Below, piece after piece: positions 56,501-64,000 of a DNA stretch of 64,000 nucleotides. Source of the stretch: Candidatus Eisenbacteria bacterium (GTDB lineage: Bacteria; Eisenbacteria; RBG-16-71-46). Made by a program: the position numbers and the translations under genes. Under the pieces are notes generated by a model. It searched no databases. It had not been told where the DNA came from and worked only from the letters and a program-made list of their open reading frames with translations. How positions within the stretch are numbered: the stretch's first letter is position 1; each line of letters opens with the position of its first letter. The stretch covers positions 62,001-126,000 of the forward strand of contig JADLBL010000021.1 of assembly GCA_020847735.1 (NCBI GenBank), given 5' to 3'.

Positions 56501-57073
56501 GTGCGCCTGCAGTATCGCGTGGATCCAGTGGTCGGACTGCCGGGTGGAGCCACGGCCGGCTTCACGGGCTGGTACGCGACCGGCGCTCCGGGCGCGTACG
56601 GCAGTCTGGCGGGCATGATCGCGGGCGCGGGCGGTCTCACCGCCGGCGTGCCCTACGCGTGGCGGATGCGCACGCTTTCCAACAACATCTACTACCCGAC
56701 GGGGCCGTGGCGCTCGCCCGAACGCAGCGGCCGGCGCGAGACGGATTTCCGCACGCCGGGAACGTTCCTCGACGTGGCCGACGGGCGCCGTCCCGCCGAA
56801 CTCCTGCTCGCCGACGTGCGGCCGAATCCGATGCGGACCTCGACCTCGGTGGTGTTCTCGCTCTCGAAGCCAGGTCCCGTATCGCTGTCGGTGCACGACG
56901 TGATGGGGCGCCGCGTGCGCGTACTGTCGCGCGGTGACCTCGGCGCCGGCGAACACCGGATCGCATGGGACGGCGCCGGCGACGACGGCCGGGCGGTGAG
57001 CGCCGGCATCTACATCGTGCGGCTGGAAGCCGAGGGCCGTGCGCTGAGCCGCAAGGTCGTGCGCATGAAGTGA
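53501..57073 (+). CDS. Large secreted FG-GAP repeat protein with FlgD-Ig/type-IX-like C-terminal domain
   Basis: 1190 residues from ATG 53501 (GGGAGG upstream). A signal peptide lies at about 8-34. From residue 118 to about 935 there are fourteen Ca-binding FG-GAP motifs of the form GDVNGDGYADVxVG. Fourteen equals two seven-bladed integrin-alpha-like propellers. A linker (about 940-1100) leads to a C-terminal domain with PNPMRTSTSVVFSLSKPGPV, VHDVMGRRVRVL and SAGIYIVRLEAEG, the FlgD_ig/type IX sorting-like module used for surface attachment or secretion in the FCB group. Probably a calcium-dependent adhesin or surface protein. It is followed by a hairpin terminator. Confidence 0.88.
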   Translation: MISSTDTTRPLRAALRVAGAISLALALAAPAFSAETPPTELVMPKLWEPDRSAQAFPGLAEVMSGEGSGANLTATRMGALAAGLKPPAQPSLVGTTPGWAYESNVASRYLGSYAHPLGDLNGDGYGDFAATGNVNSFNTALYVFLGSASGPALQPGFPVTTLPADAAICPAGDVNGDGFADMAMFWPNNGNLRLYFGSAAGLSMSGFNTLNAHFPALSLGMSGGPAGDVNGDGYGDVIFGMPNYGSMFPCGPATGAGLVEVMYGSATGLTASSNWYGPGCFSVGSGAGLGTSVAGAGDVNADGYDDIIAGAPGADLQFVGVVGKAYIVYGSASGLPLINGFSNVGSISSGTTIAGQHLFGTFGNSVAAAGDVNGDGYADVAVGSPYDDNYGTDSGLASIFRGTSAGVDTATANRLWWDSSGVPGAMFGVSLDPAGDVNGDSHPDLLIGETSRWDLLQSAGSVMLIQQTLARPSTYATARTAGDVNGDGLSDVLVGDTYWTNGENLEGRVSVHYGAGGAPSTFANWSVTQSAIDNPNLGWSVAGGDVNGDGYEDVIVGCPTWYDFTTGGSYNNGLLMVFYGHVTGLSASYDWFYFGANGDQTGLSVATADVNGDGYADILASAHTAAGNSGLVRVWFGSSSGPSVSGPNQTLTAPAPGGYFGASVAAAGDVNNDGYPDVVVGAPNAEDPVTPISDQGVAYVYLGGAGGVVTPPVWSRAGGQVNSHLGQSVAGAGDVNGDGYADVVIGEPDFDSVDRLGNPYPDAGRVHIAYGSAGGPSGSYFMNTFASWRFGASVAGAGDVNGDGYSDIIVGGPSATNTLPGEGVARVFAGGPFGLGGLLWSQFGGEANGGFGSAVSSAGDVDGDGLSDVLVGAVFQDMGGPQDQGRAYVYRGPLPAGASPVWTASGGSTFANLGHSLANAGDVNGDGWSDLVFGLPGYNGTGYRQGIARTYYGCGYGGAFQIGRAYRFTAPAHQMQPSTMSDPGGVYLLSTGRSSAGRAKVRLQYRVDPVVGLPGGATAGFTGWYATGAPGAYGSLAGMIAGAGGLTAGVPYAWRMRTLSNNIYYPTGPWRSPERSGRRETDFRTPGTFLDVADGRRPAELLLADVRPNPMRTSTSVVFSLSKPGPVSLSVHDVMGRRVRVLSRGDLGAGEHRIAWDGAGDDGRAVSAGIYIVRLEAEGRALSRKVVRMK

Positions 57074-57131
57074 GACGGGCGTCCGGGCGCGCGGTCATGG
57101 GCCGTGCGCCCGGGGGAAACGGACGTCTCAC

Positions 57132-57167
57132 GAACGGCGGCCACCCTCGCGGGTGGCCGCCTCGTTC
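57132..57167 (+). terminator. Hairpin terminator after the FG-GAP gene
   Basis: GGCGGCCACCC (57136-57146) pairs with GGGTGGCCGCC (57151-57161) around TCGC; the outer GAAC/GTTC extends the stem. It lies about 60 bases after the stop. No T-run. Confidence 0.65.
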
Positions 57168-57287
57168 GCGGGCTCCACGCCGCCCGGCATTGGTGGCTCG
57201 CCCCCAACTGCGGTAAGACTCGGGCGAAATCCCAGGCGCGCGCCGGGCCTGACGCCCCGCGCGGCGCCGGGGCGCGGGGAGGCAGGA

Positions 57288-57959
57288 ATGCGCGAGTCGC
57301 CGTGGAGCGCGCCGGGAACCGTCGCCGGGTTCGCGCAGTCGCCGCCCAATGCCGTGCTCATGCGCTTCGCCGGGGAGCTCCGTGCCGCGGGAGCGCACCG
57401 TGCGCTCGACCTGGGCTGCGGCGCGGCCCGCAACGCGGTCCCGCTCGCCGAAGCCGGATGGGAAGTCTTCGGGCTCGACGATTCCATGCCCATGCTCGAC
57501 GCCGCGGCGCGGCGTGCCCGTGCGGCCGGCGTCGCCGCGCGCGTACGACTTGCCTGCGCCACGATGGACCGCCTGCCCGTGCGCGCCGGCAGCTTCGATC
57601 TCGTGATCGCGCACGGCATCTGGAACCTCGCGCGCGACGGGGAGGAGTTCCGGCGCGCCGTGCGCGAGGCGGCGGCCGCGGCCTCGCCGGGCGCCGGACT
57701 GTTCGTCTTCACCTTCTCGCGAAACACGTTCGGGCCCGAAGCCCCGCCGGTGCCGGGAGAGTCGTTCGTGTTCACGCAGTTCTCGGGCTCGCCGCAGGTG
57801 TTCCTGACCGGGGCTCAGCTCGTGACCGAGATGGCGGCCGCCGGGTTCGAGCCGCACCCGTCGGTGCCGCTCACGGAGTACAACCGCCCCCCGGCCGGCG
57901 CGCTTCGCGCCGGCGGCCCTCCGGTCATCTACGAGGCGGCGTTTCGCCTCGGGGCCTGA
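57288..57959 (+). CDS. Class I SAM-dependent methyltransferase
   Basis: 223 residues from ATG 57288, behind GGAGG. SAM-binding motif I is ALDLGCGAARNAVPLAEAG, followed by VFGLDDSMPMLDAAARRA and FDLVIAHGIWNLARDGEEFRR, as in the Methyltransf_11/25 group. The C-terminal region (FTFSRNTFGPEAPPVPGESF) has no recognised substrate motif. Cytoplasmic; likely a small-molecule or quinone-type methyltransferase, but this is unproven. Confidence 0.82.
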   Translation: MRESPWSAPGTVAGFAQSPPNAVLMRFAGELRAAGAHRALDLGCGAARNAVPLAEAGWEVFGLDDSMPMLDAAARRARAAGVAARVRLACATMDRLPVRAGSFDLVIAHGIWNLARDGEEFRRAVREAAAAASPGAGLFVFTFSRNTFGPEAPPVPGESFVFTQFSGSPQVFLTGAQLVTEMAAAGFEPHPSVPLTEYNRPPAGALRAGGPPVIYEAAFRLGA

Positions 57960-58096
57960 CGCCGCGGGCCCCGGCGGCGGTCACGCGGCTGCAAACCTTC
58001 GAGAATCGTGCTTGGTTCCCCAGGCCGCGCCGGTGCATCCTTTCCGCACGGGCGCGCGGGCCACTCCCCGGTGCGGCGCGCCGAAAGGAACGCGTC

Positions 58097-58831
58097 GTGA
58101 ATGGACCGATGAGAGTGGGATTCGTGGGGCCGATCGCGCTGGCCGGTGCTCTGCTCGCGGCCGCGCTCGTGCTCGTCGCGGGCAGCGTCCAGGCGCAGGG
58201 AGAGGGTCGCGCCTGGCGCATGAAGGCCGGCGGTGGAGAGCGCTCCGGCGGCGGCGAGGCGCGCTGGAAGGGCGACGGCGGCCGCGTGCGCGGCGGCGGT
58301 CCGGGCTGGAGCGGAACCCGGGGCCAGGGTGGCGGCGATGTTCGCTGGAAGGGCGACGGTGGCCGGGTGTGGAACGGCGGCGGCACGCACCGCGACTGGG
58401 TGTCGCGCGGCCGCGGTCACGACCACGGCGGGTTTGACGGCTGGCAACACCCGCGCGGCACGTCGCGCTACTACCGCGGGCGCGCCTGGTACCCCCGCAC
58501 CTCCTACTACTACCGCCATCCACGCCCGCGCGCCTACTTCAGTGTCGGCATCGGGCTGCCCTATTACTGTCCGATCCGCTACCGCAGGGTCGTCGTGCGG
58601 CAGCCGGTGGTGAGCCGGTACGAGGACGGGATCAGCGTGGACAACCTGCCGCCGGCGGGTTGCTACTACTGGGATCCTTACTGCGACCGGGAGTTCCCGG
58701 ACCTCGACAGCTACACCGATCATGTGGACCGGGCCTCGCACCGCCAGACGATCGAGATTCGCGATCGCGACCGGGGCGGGTACGTGCGCACGCTGGTCCT
58801 CGACGACGGCTTCTGGGTGGTTCAGGGATAG
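58097..58831 (+). CDS. Secreted Gly/Arg-rich protein with aromatic C-terminal domain
   Basis: 244 residues from GTG 58097 (AAGGAA seven bases ahead); ATG 58109 is the alternative. A signal anchor (VGFVGPIALAGALLAAALVL) is followed by a Gly-rich linker with a repeated RWKGDGGRV unit, then a Tyr/Arg/Pro-rich stretch (TSYYYRHPRPRAYFSVGIGL). The last 90 residues form a compact domain (YCPIRYRRVVVRQPV, CYYWDPYCDREFPDLDSYTD). Such Tyr/Cys-rich tails occur in secreted proteobacterial hypotheticals. Function unknown. Confidence 0.65.
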   Translation: MNGPMRVGFVGPIALAGALLAAALVLVAGSVQAQGEGRAWRMKAGGGERSGGGEARWKGDGGRVRGGGPGWSGTRGQGGGDVRWKGDGGRVWNGGGTHRDWVSRGRGHDHGGFDGWQHPRGTSRYYRGRAWYPRTSYYYRHPRPRAYFSVGIGLPYYCPIRYRRVVVRQPVVSRYEDGISVDNLPPAGCYYWDPYCDREFPDLDSYTDHVDRASHRQTIEIRDRDRGGYVRTLVLDDGFWVVQG

Positions 58832-58856
58832 ACCCGCCGGTCCGGCGCCAGGAAGA

Positions 58857-58894
58857 GCGAGACGCCCGCGCGGGGGATCGCGCGGGCGTCTCGC
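58857..58894. terminator. Bidirectional terminator hairpin
   Basis: A perfect 15-bp stem, 58857-58871 with 58880-58894, plus one closing pair around GGGGAT, in the 82-base gap between convergent genes. Confidence 0.7.
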
Positions 58895-58913
58895 GTCATG
58901 GCGCGGCGCGCTG

Positions 58914-59702
58914 CTACGGATCGCGGCGGCGGATCTCCGACTCGCGCTTGCGCGCCCAGGCGTCCAGCCAGCGCACCCAGCCCGGCGGCGGCGGAACGGC
59001 GAAATCCTTCGCCGTCGCCACGCGGCCCTCGAGCAGCAGTTCGCGGGGCTGATGGTAGGTGCCGAACACCCAGTCGGCGATCGGCAGCGAGAAGAAGCCC
59101 GAGATCGCCTCGTTGCACGAGATGTTGGCGTGGTGCATGTGATGGAAGCCGTAGATGCGCCGCCACAACGCGCCGAAGCGCGGGTGTTCGGTCGCCTGCT
59201 TCCACCACTCGTAGGGCCGGTGCTCGACGGCGTGCAGGATCTCGTAGAGGCACATGGACCAGGTGATGGCCGCGTACCCGCCCATCAGGACCGGAGCCTT
59301 CGGCAGCAGGAACTGGATCAGCAGCAGCAGCGGCGTGAAGAACGCCCAGAAACCCAGGATCGCGTACCAGGGGAACGCCGAGTCGAGGTGCTGCTCCTCC
59401 TCGATGATCGGGTAGCGGTTCAGGACGTAGCGGTCATGCCCCTCGGGCGCGGGCTGCAGCTTGATCGGGGTCAGGCCGTGGTGGCTGCGGTGCGCGTTCG
59501 CGAACCACCGCAGACGGGTCGAGGTCACCGCGTGCAGGACGTAGCGGTGGAACACCCACTCGAAGAAGCACAGGAACAGGTGCCCGGCGAGGAACGCCAG
59601 CGCGAGCGGGCCCCAGCCGGCGGCGAACTGCCGCGCCCACACGTCCGGCAGCAGGAAGCGGAAGGCCACGAGCAGCAGCGCGTACTGGCCGAGCGCCAGC
59701 AC
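58914..59702 (-). CDS. Fatty acid hydroxylase / sterol desaturase superfamily membrane protein
   Basis: 262 residues from GTG at 59702. The di-iron histidine boxes HRYVLHAV, HRSHHGL, HAVEHRP and HHMHHANIS lie between transmembrane helices, the signature of the fatty acid hydroxylase superfamily that hydroxylates or desaturates membrane lipids. The frame stays open upstream to a CTG at 59753, which has GGAG at ideal spacing and would give 17 more conserved-looking residues (LNTPARTQEKFSIFWFA); the true start may be that CTG. A promoter is predicted at 59861-59889. Lipid substrate unknown. Confidence 0.88.
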   Translation of the reverse strand: MLALGQYALLLVAFRFLLPDVWARQFAAGWGPLALAFLAGHLFLCFFEWVFHRYVLHAVTSTRLRWFANAHRSHHGLTPIKLQPAPEGHDRYVLNRYPIIEEEQHLDSAFPWYAILGFWAFFTPLLLLIQFLLPKAPVLMGGYAAITWSMCLYEILHAVEHRPYEWWKQATEHPRFGALWRRIYGFHHMHHANISCNEAISGFFSLPIADWVFGTYHQPRELLLEGRVATAKDFAVPPPPGWVRWLDAWARKRESEIRRRDP

Positions 59703-60038
59703 GGCGAACCAGAAGATCGAGAACTTTTCCTGCGTGCGGGCTGGCGTGTTCAGGGGGACTCCGGCGGGTGCTGGCGGCGGGGAAGTCCCCGGCGGCCCTG
59801 GGGCACCCGGGACCGCCTCGGCGGCCGATGCGATTGCGTTCGGTGCTTCGTTGACGCATGAATGTTGCCTGATCCGGCGAACGGGTCAAGCGTGCTCCGA
59901 CCGGCGCGGCCTCGGCGACGACCGGCGGTGTCGCGGCGGCGGTGGCCCGCAATGACCGCGCACCGAGCCGCGCACGCGGGCATCGAGACAACAAGAGCCG
60001 CGCAAGGCGGCGCCATTCGTTCTCAACGGGAGGAAGCC
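59703..60038. other. 336-base intergenic region between divergent genes
   Basis: Contains the probable CTG start of the hydroxylase gene (59753, minus strand), its predicted promoter (59861-59889) and the leader of the Rieske-FAD oxidoreductase. No further ORF with coding character or RNA gene is recognised. Confidence 0.5.
59861..59889 (-). promoter_or_regulatory. Predicted promoter of the fatty acid hydroxylase gene
   Basis: On the minus strand, TTGACC (59889-59884), a 17-base spacer and AACATT (59866-59861). The -35 box is good, the -10 moderate. Confidence 0.35.
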
Positions 60039-61595
60039 ATGAGCCAGTCCGGCGCACCGGAGCAGGGAGCCGACCTCGCGAAGGGGGTCGCGTTCGCGGA
60101 TCTCGCCGACGGCGGCATGATCGCGGGCCACGTGAACGGCGAGCCGGTGCTGATCGCCCGGCGCGGCGACGAGCTGTTCGCTATCGGCGCCTCGTGCACG
60201 CACTACGGCGGCCCGCTCGGCGAGGGGATCGTCGTCGGCGACACGGTGCGCTGCCCGTGGCACCACGCCTGCTTCAGTCTGCGCACGGGCGAAGCCGTGC
60301 GCGCGCCGGCGCTCGATCCGGTGGCGCGCTGGAGCGTCGAGCGGCGCGGCGACCGCGTGTACGTGACCGGCAAGCTGCCGGCCGCTGCCCCGCGGCGCAC
60401 GCTGCCGGCCGGAACGAATGCGCCCGAGTCGGTCGTCATCGTCGGCGGCGGCGCCGCCGGAGCTTCGGCCGCCGAGACGCTGCGGCGCGAGGGCTACGAC
60501 GGCCCGGTCACCATCCTGAGCGCCGACGCCGACCCGCCCTGCGACCGGCCCAATCTGTCGAAGGGCCTGCTCTCGGGTGGCGCGACGGCGGAGGCCGTCG
60601 TGCTGCGTGCGCCGGCCTTCTACCGGGACCTGCGCGTCGAGCTGAAGCTCGGGGCGCGCGTCGCCGGGCTCGACACGGGCCGCCGCACGCTGCGGCTCGA
60701 GAGCGGCGAGCGCCATGCGTACGGCTCGCTGCTGCTCGCCACCGGTGCGGACGTCGTGCGGCTCGAGGTTCCGGGCGCCGACCTGCCCCACGTGCGTTAC
60801 CTGCGCAGCTTCGCTGACGGGCGCGCGCTGCTCGAGCGGGCAACGGCCGCGAAGCGCGTCGTCGTCATCGGCGCCAGCTTCATCGGCCTCGAGGTGGCCG
60901 CCTCGCTGCGCACGCGCGGCGCCGAGGTGGATGTCGTCGCGCCGGGCCGGGTGCCGATGGAGCGCGTGCTCGGCGGGCGCGCGGGCGCGGGCTTCCAGCG
61001 CCTGCACGAGAAGAAGGGCGTCCGCTTCCATCTCGGCACGAAGCCGGCCGCCATCGCGGCGGACTCGGTGACGCTCACGAACGGCGAGCGGCTTGCCGCC
61101 GACCTGGTGGTGGTCGGCATCGGCGTTCGCCCGTCGCTCGAACTGGCCGAGCGGGCGGGCCTCGCGATCGAGCGCGGCGTGCTCGTCAACGAGTTCCTCG
61201 AGACCAGCGTCCCCGGCATTTTCGCCGCGGGCGACATCGCGCGCTGGCCCGACCCGCTCAGCGGCCAGCGCATCCGTGTCGAGCACTGGACGGTCGCGCA
61301 GCGGCAGGGCAGGACGGCAGCGCTCAACATCCTCGGGCGGCGTGAACGCTTCACCGCGGTGCCCTTCTTCTGGACCGAGCAGTACGACCTTTCGCTCGTC
61401 TACGTCGGCCACGCGGAACAGTGGGACGCGGTCGAGTTCGAAGGCGAGGTGGACCAGTACGACTGCGGGATCACCTACCGCCTGGGCGGAAGGAAACTCG
61501 CCTATGCCAGCGTCTATCGCGATCACCCGAGCCTGCGGGCCGAGGTCGAAATGGAAGCCGCGGTGGAGGCGCTCGCCGGAGGCGTCAGCCGCTAG
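60039..61595 (+). CDS. Rieske domain fused to FAD-dependent pyridine nucleotide oxidoreductase (AIFM3/Nfrl-like)
   Basis: 518 residues from ATG 60039 (GGGAGGAAG site). The N-terminal Rieske [2Fe-2S] domain has Cys53/His55 in CTHYGG and Cys72/His75 in CPWHHACF. A class I flavoprotein reductase follows: FAD motif VVIVGGGAAGASAAETL, NAD motif VVVIGASFIGLEVAASL, and VPGIFAAGDIARWPDP near the second FAD site. The C-terminal reductase dimer domain (VPFFWTEQYDLSLVYVGHA) is complete. The layout is that of AIFM3-like reductases, an intramolecular electron path NAD(P)H-FAD-2Fe2S. Acceptor unknown. Converges on the TDT transporter. Confidence 0.92.
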   Translation: MSQSGAPEQGADLAKGVAFADLADGGMIAGHVNGEPVLIARRGDELFAIGASCTHYGGPLGEGIVVGDTVRCPWHHACFSLRTGEAVRAPALDPVARWSVERRGDRVYVTGKLPAAAPRRTLPAGTNAPESVVIVGGGAAGASAAETLRREGYDGPVTILSADADPPCDRPNLSKGLLSGGATAEAVVLRAPAFYRDLRVELKLGARVAGLDTGRRTLRLESGERHAYGSLLLATGADVVRLEVPGADLPHVRYLRSFADGRALLERATAAKRVVVIGASFIGLEVAASLRTRGAEVDVVAPGRVPMERVLGGRAGAGFQRLHEKKGVRFHLGTKPAAIAADSVTLTNGERLAADLVVVGIGVRPSLELAERAGLAIERGVLVNEFLETSVPGIFAAGDIARWPDPLSGQRIRVEHWTVAQRQGRTAALNILGRRERFTAVPFFWTEQYDLSLVYVGHAEQWDAVEFEGEVDQYDCGITYRLGGRKLAYASVYRDHPSLRAEVEMEAAVEALAGGVSR

Positions 61596-61643
61596 TTCCG
61601 AAACCAACGGCGTCCGGACGCCGCCGCCGGCCCTGCCGTTCGC

Positions 61644-62759
61644 CTAACGGGCGGCCGGCTCCGCGTCGAGCGCCCGCGGACCGTCTCCGTGGTGTCCGCC
61701 GTGGACAAGGTGCCGGACCAGCCCGATGGCGGTGATCGCCCAGAGCGCGAGCGCGAGAGGCAGGAAGACGCGGGCGAGCGCCTCGAGCGGCGCGAAGGGC
61801 AGCGCCTGCGCCAGGCGCCAGGTCGCGGCGGCGTACATGCCGAGCGGGAAGACCATTCCCCAGTACTGCGGATCGTAGGCGAACGGATAGCGCCGGACGG
61901 CGTGCCGCCAGATGCCAAGCATCATCAGCAGCGGCACCCACCAGGTGCCCGCGGCCCAGAAGAACAGCGTGAAGCCGAGCAGGAACGGCCGGAGTTCCGC
62001 GAGCAGCGGTGAGGCGTCACGGGCGAGCAGCAGCGCCGAGCCGGTGAGGGTCGTGATCGCCACCGCGCCCATCGTGATCCAGTAGGTCGGCGTGAGCGCG
62101 ACGCTCAACAGCGACACGAACGTGAAGCGGTAGAAGATCAGGGTGATGATCGCGAGGTAGAGCATGCAGCCGATGAGGAAGAAGACGATCGCGCCGAACG
62201 CCACCTCCTCCTTAGGCCAGCCGAACGGCGTCCGCAGGGTGATCGCGAGCACCGCGACCGACTGCGTCGCGACCGTCGCGATCAGCCAGGCGCCGTTGAT
62301 CCCGCGCTCCAGCGAGGGCTTGATCCGCCGGACGATGACGATGGTGAAGAACGAGTACATCACCACGGCCCACAGCACGAGCCCGGCGGCGAGCAGGACC
62401 TGCGCCGGCCCGCGCCAGCCGCCGACGATCAGGCACTGGCTGCCGAGCACGCAGGTGCCGGCGACGGTCGTGAAGAAGCCCGAGCCGCGCGCGTGATCGG
62501 CGAGGTCGGCGAGCAGCCGCCGGCGATGGAACACGGCGCGGGCGAGCGTCATCAGCACGAGGATCGCGTAGACGGGCAGGTTGACGGCGAGCAGCGCCAC
62601 GGCCACCGCCCGCCAGCCGAGCAACTCGCCGGCGATCGAGACGATGCCCGTGGCCATGACGAGGGCGAAGTAGCCGGGGAAGAGCCCGGCCACCGCGCGG
62701 GCGAGCCGTCCGGAAGGCGCGGAATCGTCGGAAACCGGCAGCAGATCGCCGGTCGTCAT
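61644..62759 (-). CDS. TDT/TehA-SLAC1 family membrane transporter
   Basis: 371 residues with about ten hydrophobic helices; family features include FPGYFALVMATGIVSIAGELLGW in the first helix and LGFTLFFWAAGTWWVPLLMMLGIWRH late in the protein. The tellurite-resistance/dicarboxylate transporter (TDT) family includes TehA, SLAC1 anion channels and sulfite exporters; the anion carried here is unknown. Its start overlaps the stop of the upstream small membrane protein by one base, so it is the last gene of an FeS/Rieske cluster. Confidence 0.85.
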   Translation of the reverse strand: MTTGDLLPVSDDSAPSGRLARAVAGLFPGYFALVMATGIVSIAGELLGWRAVAVALLAVNLPVYAILVLMTLARAVFHRRRLLADLADHARGSGFFTTVAGTCVLGSQCLIVGGWRGPAQVLLAAGLVLWAVVMYSFFTIVIVRRIKPSLERGINGAWLIATVATQSVAVLAITLRTPFGWPKEEVAFGAIVFFLIGCMLYLAIITLIFYRFTFVSLLSVALTPTYWITMGAVAITTLTGSALLLARDASPLLAELRPFLLGFTLFFWAAGTWWVPLLMMLGIWRHAVRRYPFAYDPQYWGMVFPLGMYAAATWRLAQALPFAPLEALARVFLPLALALWAITAIGLVRHLVHGGHHGDGPRALDAEPAAR

Positions 62760-62986
62760 CACCGCTCGACCCGGTAGACGTAGCGCAGCAGGCCGAGATT
62801 GAGCAGGAAGCAGCCGAGACTTGCGGCCGCGGCGGGCAGCGCGACTCGCCGGTCGCCGCCGAGGTAGGCGTTCATGGTCGCGGTCAGCAGCCACAGCTGC
62901 AGCGCCACCACGAGCGCGGCGATCGAGACGATCCCCGAAAGGATCAGCAGGCGCTGGGCGCGCGAGAAGCGCCGCAGGCGGCTCAC
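62759..62986 (-). CDS. Small two-helix membrane protein in the Rieske cluster
   Basis: 75 residues from GTG at 62986, overlapping the Rieske stop (GTGA), and ending on the first base of the transporter ATG. Two hydrophobic segments (LLILSGIVSIAALVVALQLW; VALPAAAASLGCFLLNLGLL) with a basic N-terminus ([11 protein letters not shown]). Its place between coupled genes supports a real membrane subunit, perhaps an anchor for the Rieske/FeS proteins. No family recognised. Confidence 0.7.
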   Translation of the reverse strand: MSRLRRFSRAQRLLILSGIVSIAALVVALQLWLLTATMNAYLGGDRRVALPAAAASLGCFLLNLGLLRYVYRVER

Positions 62987-63524
62987 GACGTGCGCTCCGT
63001 GACGCCCACGGCCCACACGACCCCGTCGCGCACTTCGAGGTCCACGCGCGGCAGCGGCCGGCGCGGCGGGCCCGAGAGCGGCCGGCCGGTCGCGAGGTCG
63101 AAGTTGCCGTTGTGACACGGGCAGTGGAACCGGCCCTGCTCGACCTGCGGCAGCACCGGACAGGAAAGGTGCGTGCAGCGCTGGTCGTAGGCGACGACCT
63201 GGCTTTCGGCGAGGCGCACGAGCAGCCGCGGCTCGCCGGGCCCGGGATACTCGAACTGCAGCGAGCCGCCGATCGGCAGCGCGTCGAGGCGCGTGATCGG
63301 CTTCTCGGGGAAGCGCGCGCGGGCGTCGGTGAGGCTCCTGGCCAGAATCCACGCCTGCCCGGCGACGAACGCGAAGCTCGTCAGCGTGAGGAACTTGATG
63401 AACTCGCGGCGGGCCACGTAGTGATCCTGCGGAACATCAATCGGAAAGTCGCGCCGCCATTGCGGCTGCTCCGCCGCCGGCCGGCCGTCGGGAGGGATCG
63501 TCAGCTCGTCGGGATCGCGCAGGC

Positions 63525-63528
<4 letters not shown>
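62983..63528 (-). CDS. Rieske [2Fe-2S] protein with twin-arginine-type membrane anchor
   Basis: 181 residues from GTG at 63528, overlapping the FeS gene stop (GTGA). A twin-arginine-like anchor [18 protein letters not shown] lies at about residues 39-56. The C-terminal cluster-binding domain has Cys118/His120 in CTHLSCP and Cys136/His139 in [10 protein letters not shown]; the extra Cys123 and Cys138 could form the disulfide typical of high-potential Rieske proteins. This is the bc1/b6f or quinol-oxidoreductase kind of Rieske protein, probably facing the periplasm, fed by the 4Fe-4S subunit encoded upstream. Confidence 0.9.

Positions 63529-64000
<472 letters not shown>

Noticed and set aside
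61606-61634. Inverted repeat GGCGTCCGGACGCC after the Rieske-FAD gene as a terminator
   Set aside because: A 14-base perfect palindrome without loop or T-run; too short to call with confidence in such GC-rich sequence.

Overview
The window is a gene-dense, very GC-rich chromosomal segment from a Gram-negative (diderm) bacterium. Evidence for an outer membrane is the LptD-type barrel at the left edge, a cytochrome-porin, lipoproteins and many signal peptides. The long FG-GAP surface protein ends in a FlgD-Ig/type-IX-like C-terminal module (P-N-P-M ... G-I-Y-I-V-R-L ... K-V-V-R), which is common in the Fibrobacteres-Chlorobi-Bacteroidetes superphylum and its candidate phyla. Candidatus Eisenbacteria or a close relative is my best guess; this is inferred from style, not from a marker-gene comparison. 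There are no phage, IS, CRISPR or plasmid signatures. Three tRNA genes lie in one cluster.

Layout. 1-3015: end of lptD and an overlapping zinc-ribbon/helical-repeat gene. 3103-5881: copper ATPase copA and a cupredoxin-like lipoprotein. 5940-7198: TPR-metallopeptidase and a small basic protein. 7414-8841: a periplasmic tetraheme cytochrome with a UshA-like N-domain, interrupted by one in-frame TGA exactly where the family has the second Cys of a PCGC motif; a SECIS-like hairpin follows, so I call it a selenoprotein. 9044-11607: cystathionine beta-synthase and gamma-lyase (reverse transsulfuration). 11904-14479: small lipoprotein, DUF4097-type and bactofilin-like envelope proteins. 14574-18836: VTT-type membrane protein and a hydantoinase A/B pair. 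18839-20065: a monoheme cytochrome fused to an outer-membrane barrel, with Cyc2-like architecture. 20128-27330: GNAT, NagZ-like hydrolase, secreted protein, aminotransferase, S41 protease and a GT39-like enzyme. 27376-31540 (minus strand): oligopeptidase B, SAM hydrolase and glycosyltransferase 9. 31657-36908: PLP sulfur enzyme, TPR protein, cysteine desulfurase, mnmA and methyltransferase. 36975-39648: ABC-2 exporter. 39791-40098: tRNA-Ser(UGA), tRNA-Ser(GCU), tRNA-Arg(ACG). 40162-43754: secreted protein, tadA, small secreted protein, selenocysteine-lyase-like enzyme and a small membrane protein. 43782-50854: dienelactone hydrolase, proline dehydrogenase, papain-like/alpha-beta-hydrolase fusion, beta-propeller protein, ferritin-like protein and esterase. 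50959-57073: Ser/Thr kinase with TPRs, divergent from the 1190-residue FG-GAP protein. 57288-61595: methyltransferase, Gly-rich secreted protein, fatty acid hydroxylase and Rieske-FAD oxidoreductase. 61644-64000 (minus strand): an FeS/Rieske/small-membrane/TDT-transporter cluster running off the right edge.

How the genes fit together. Redox and electron transfer recur: the seleno-tetraheme cytochrome, the cytochrome-porin, the FeS/Rieske cluster and copper handling. Sulfur and possibly selenium supply is represented by transsulfuration enzymes, a NifS/IscS-like desulfurase next to mnmA, and a SufS/selenocysteine-lyase-like enzyme. Their involvement in the selenoprotein is inference; no selA, selB, selC or selD gene lies in the window. 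The strongest promoter matches share a TTGxC box followed 17-19 bases later by TAGACT/TACACT-like hexamers, and several transcription units end in long GC-rich hairpins without a marked T-run.
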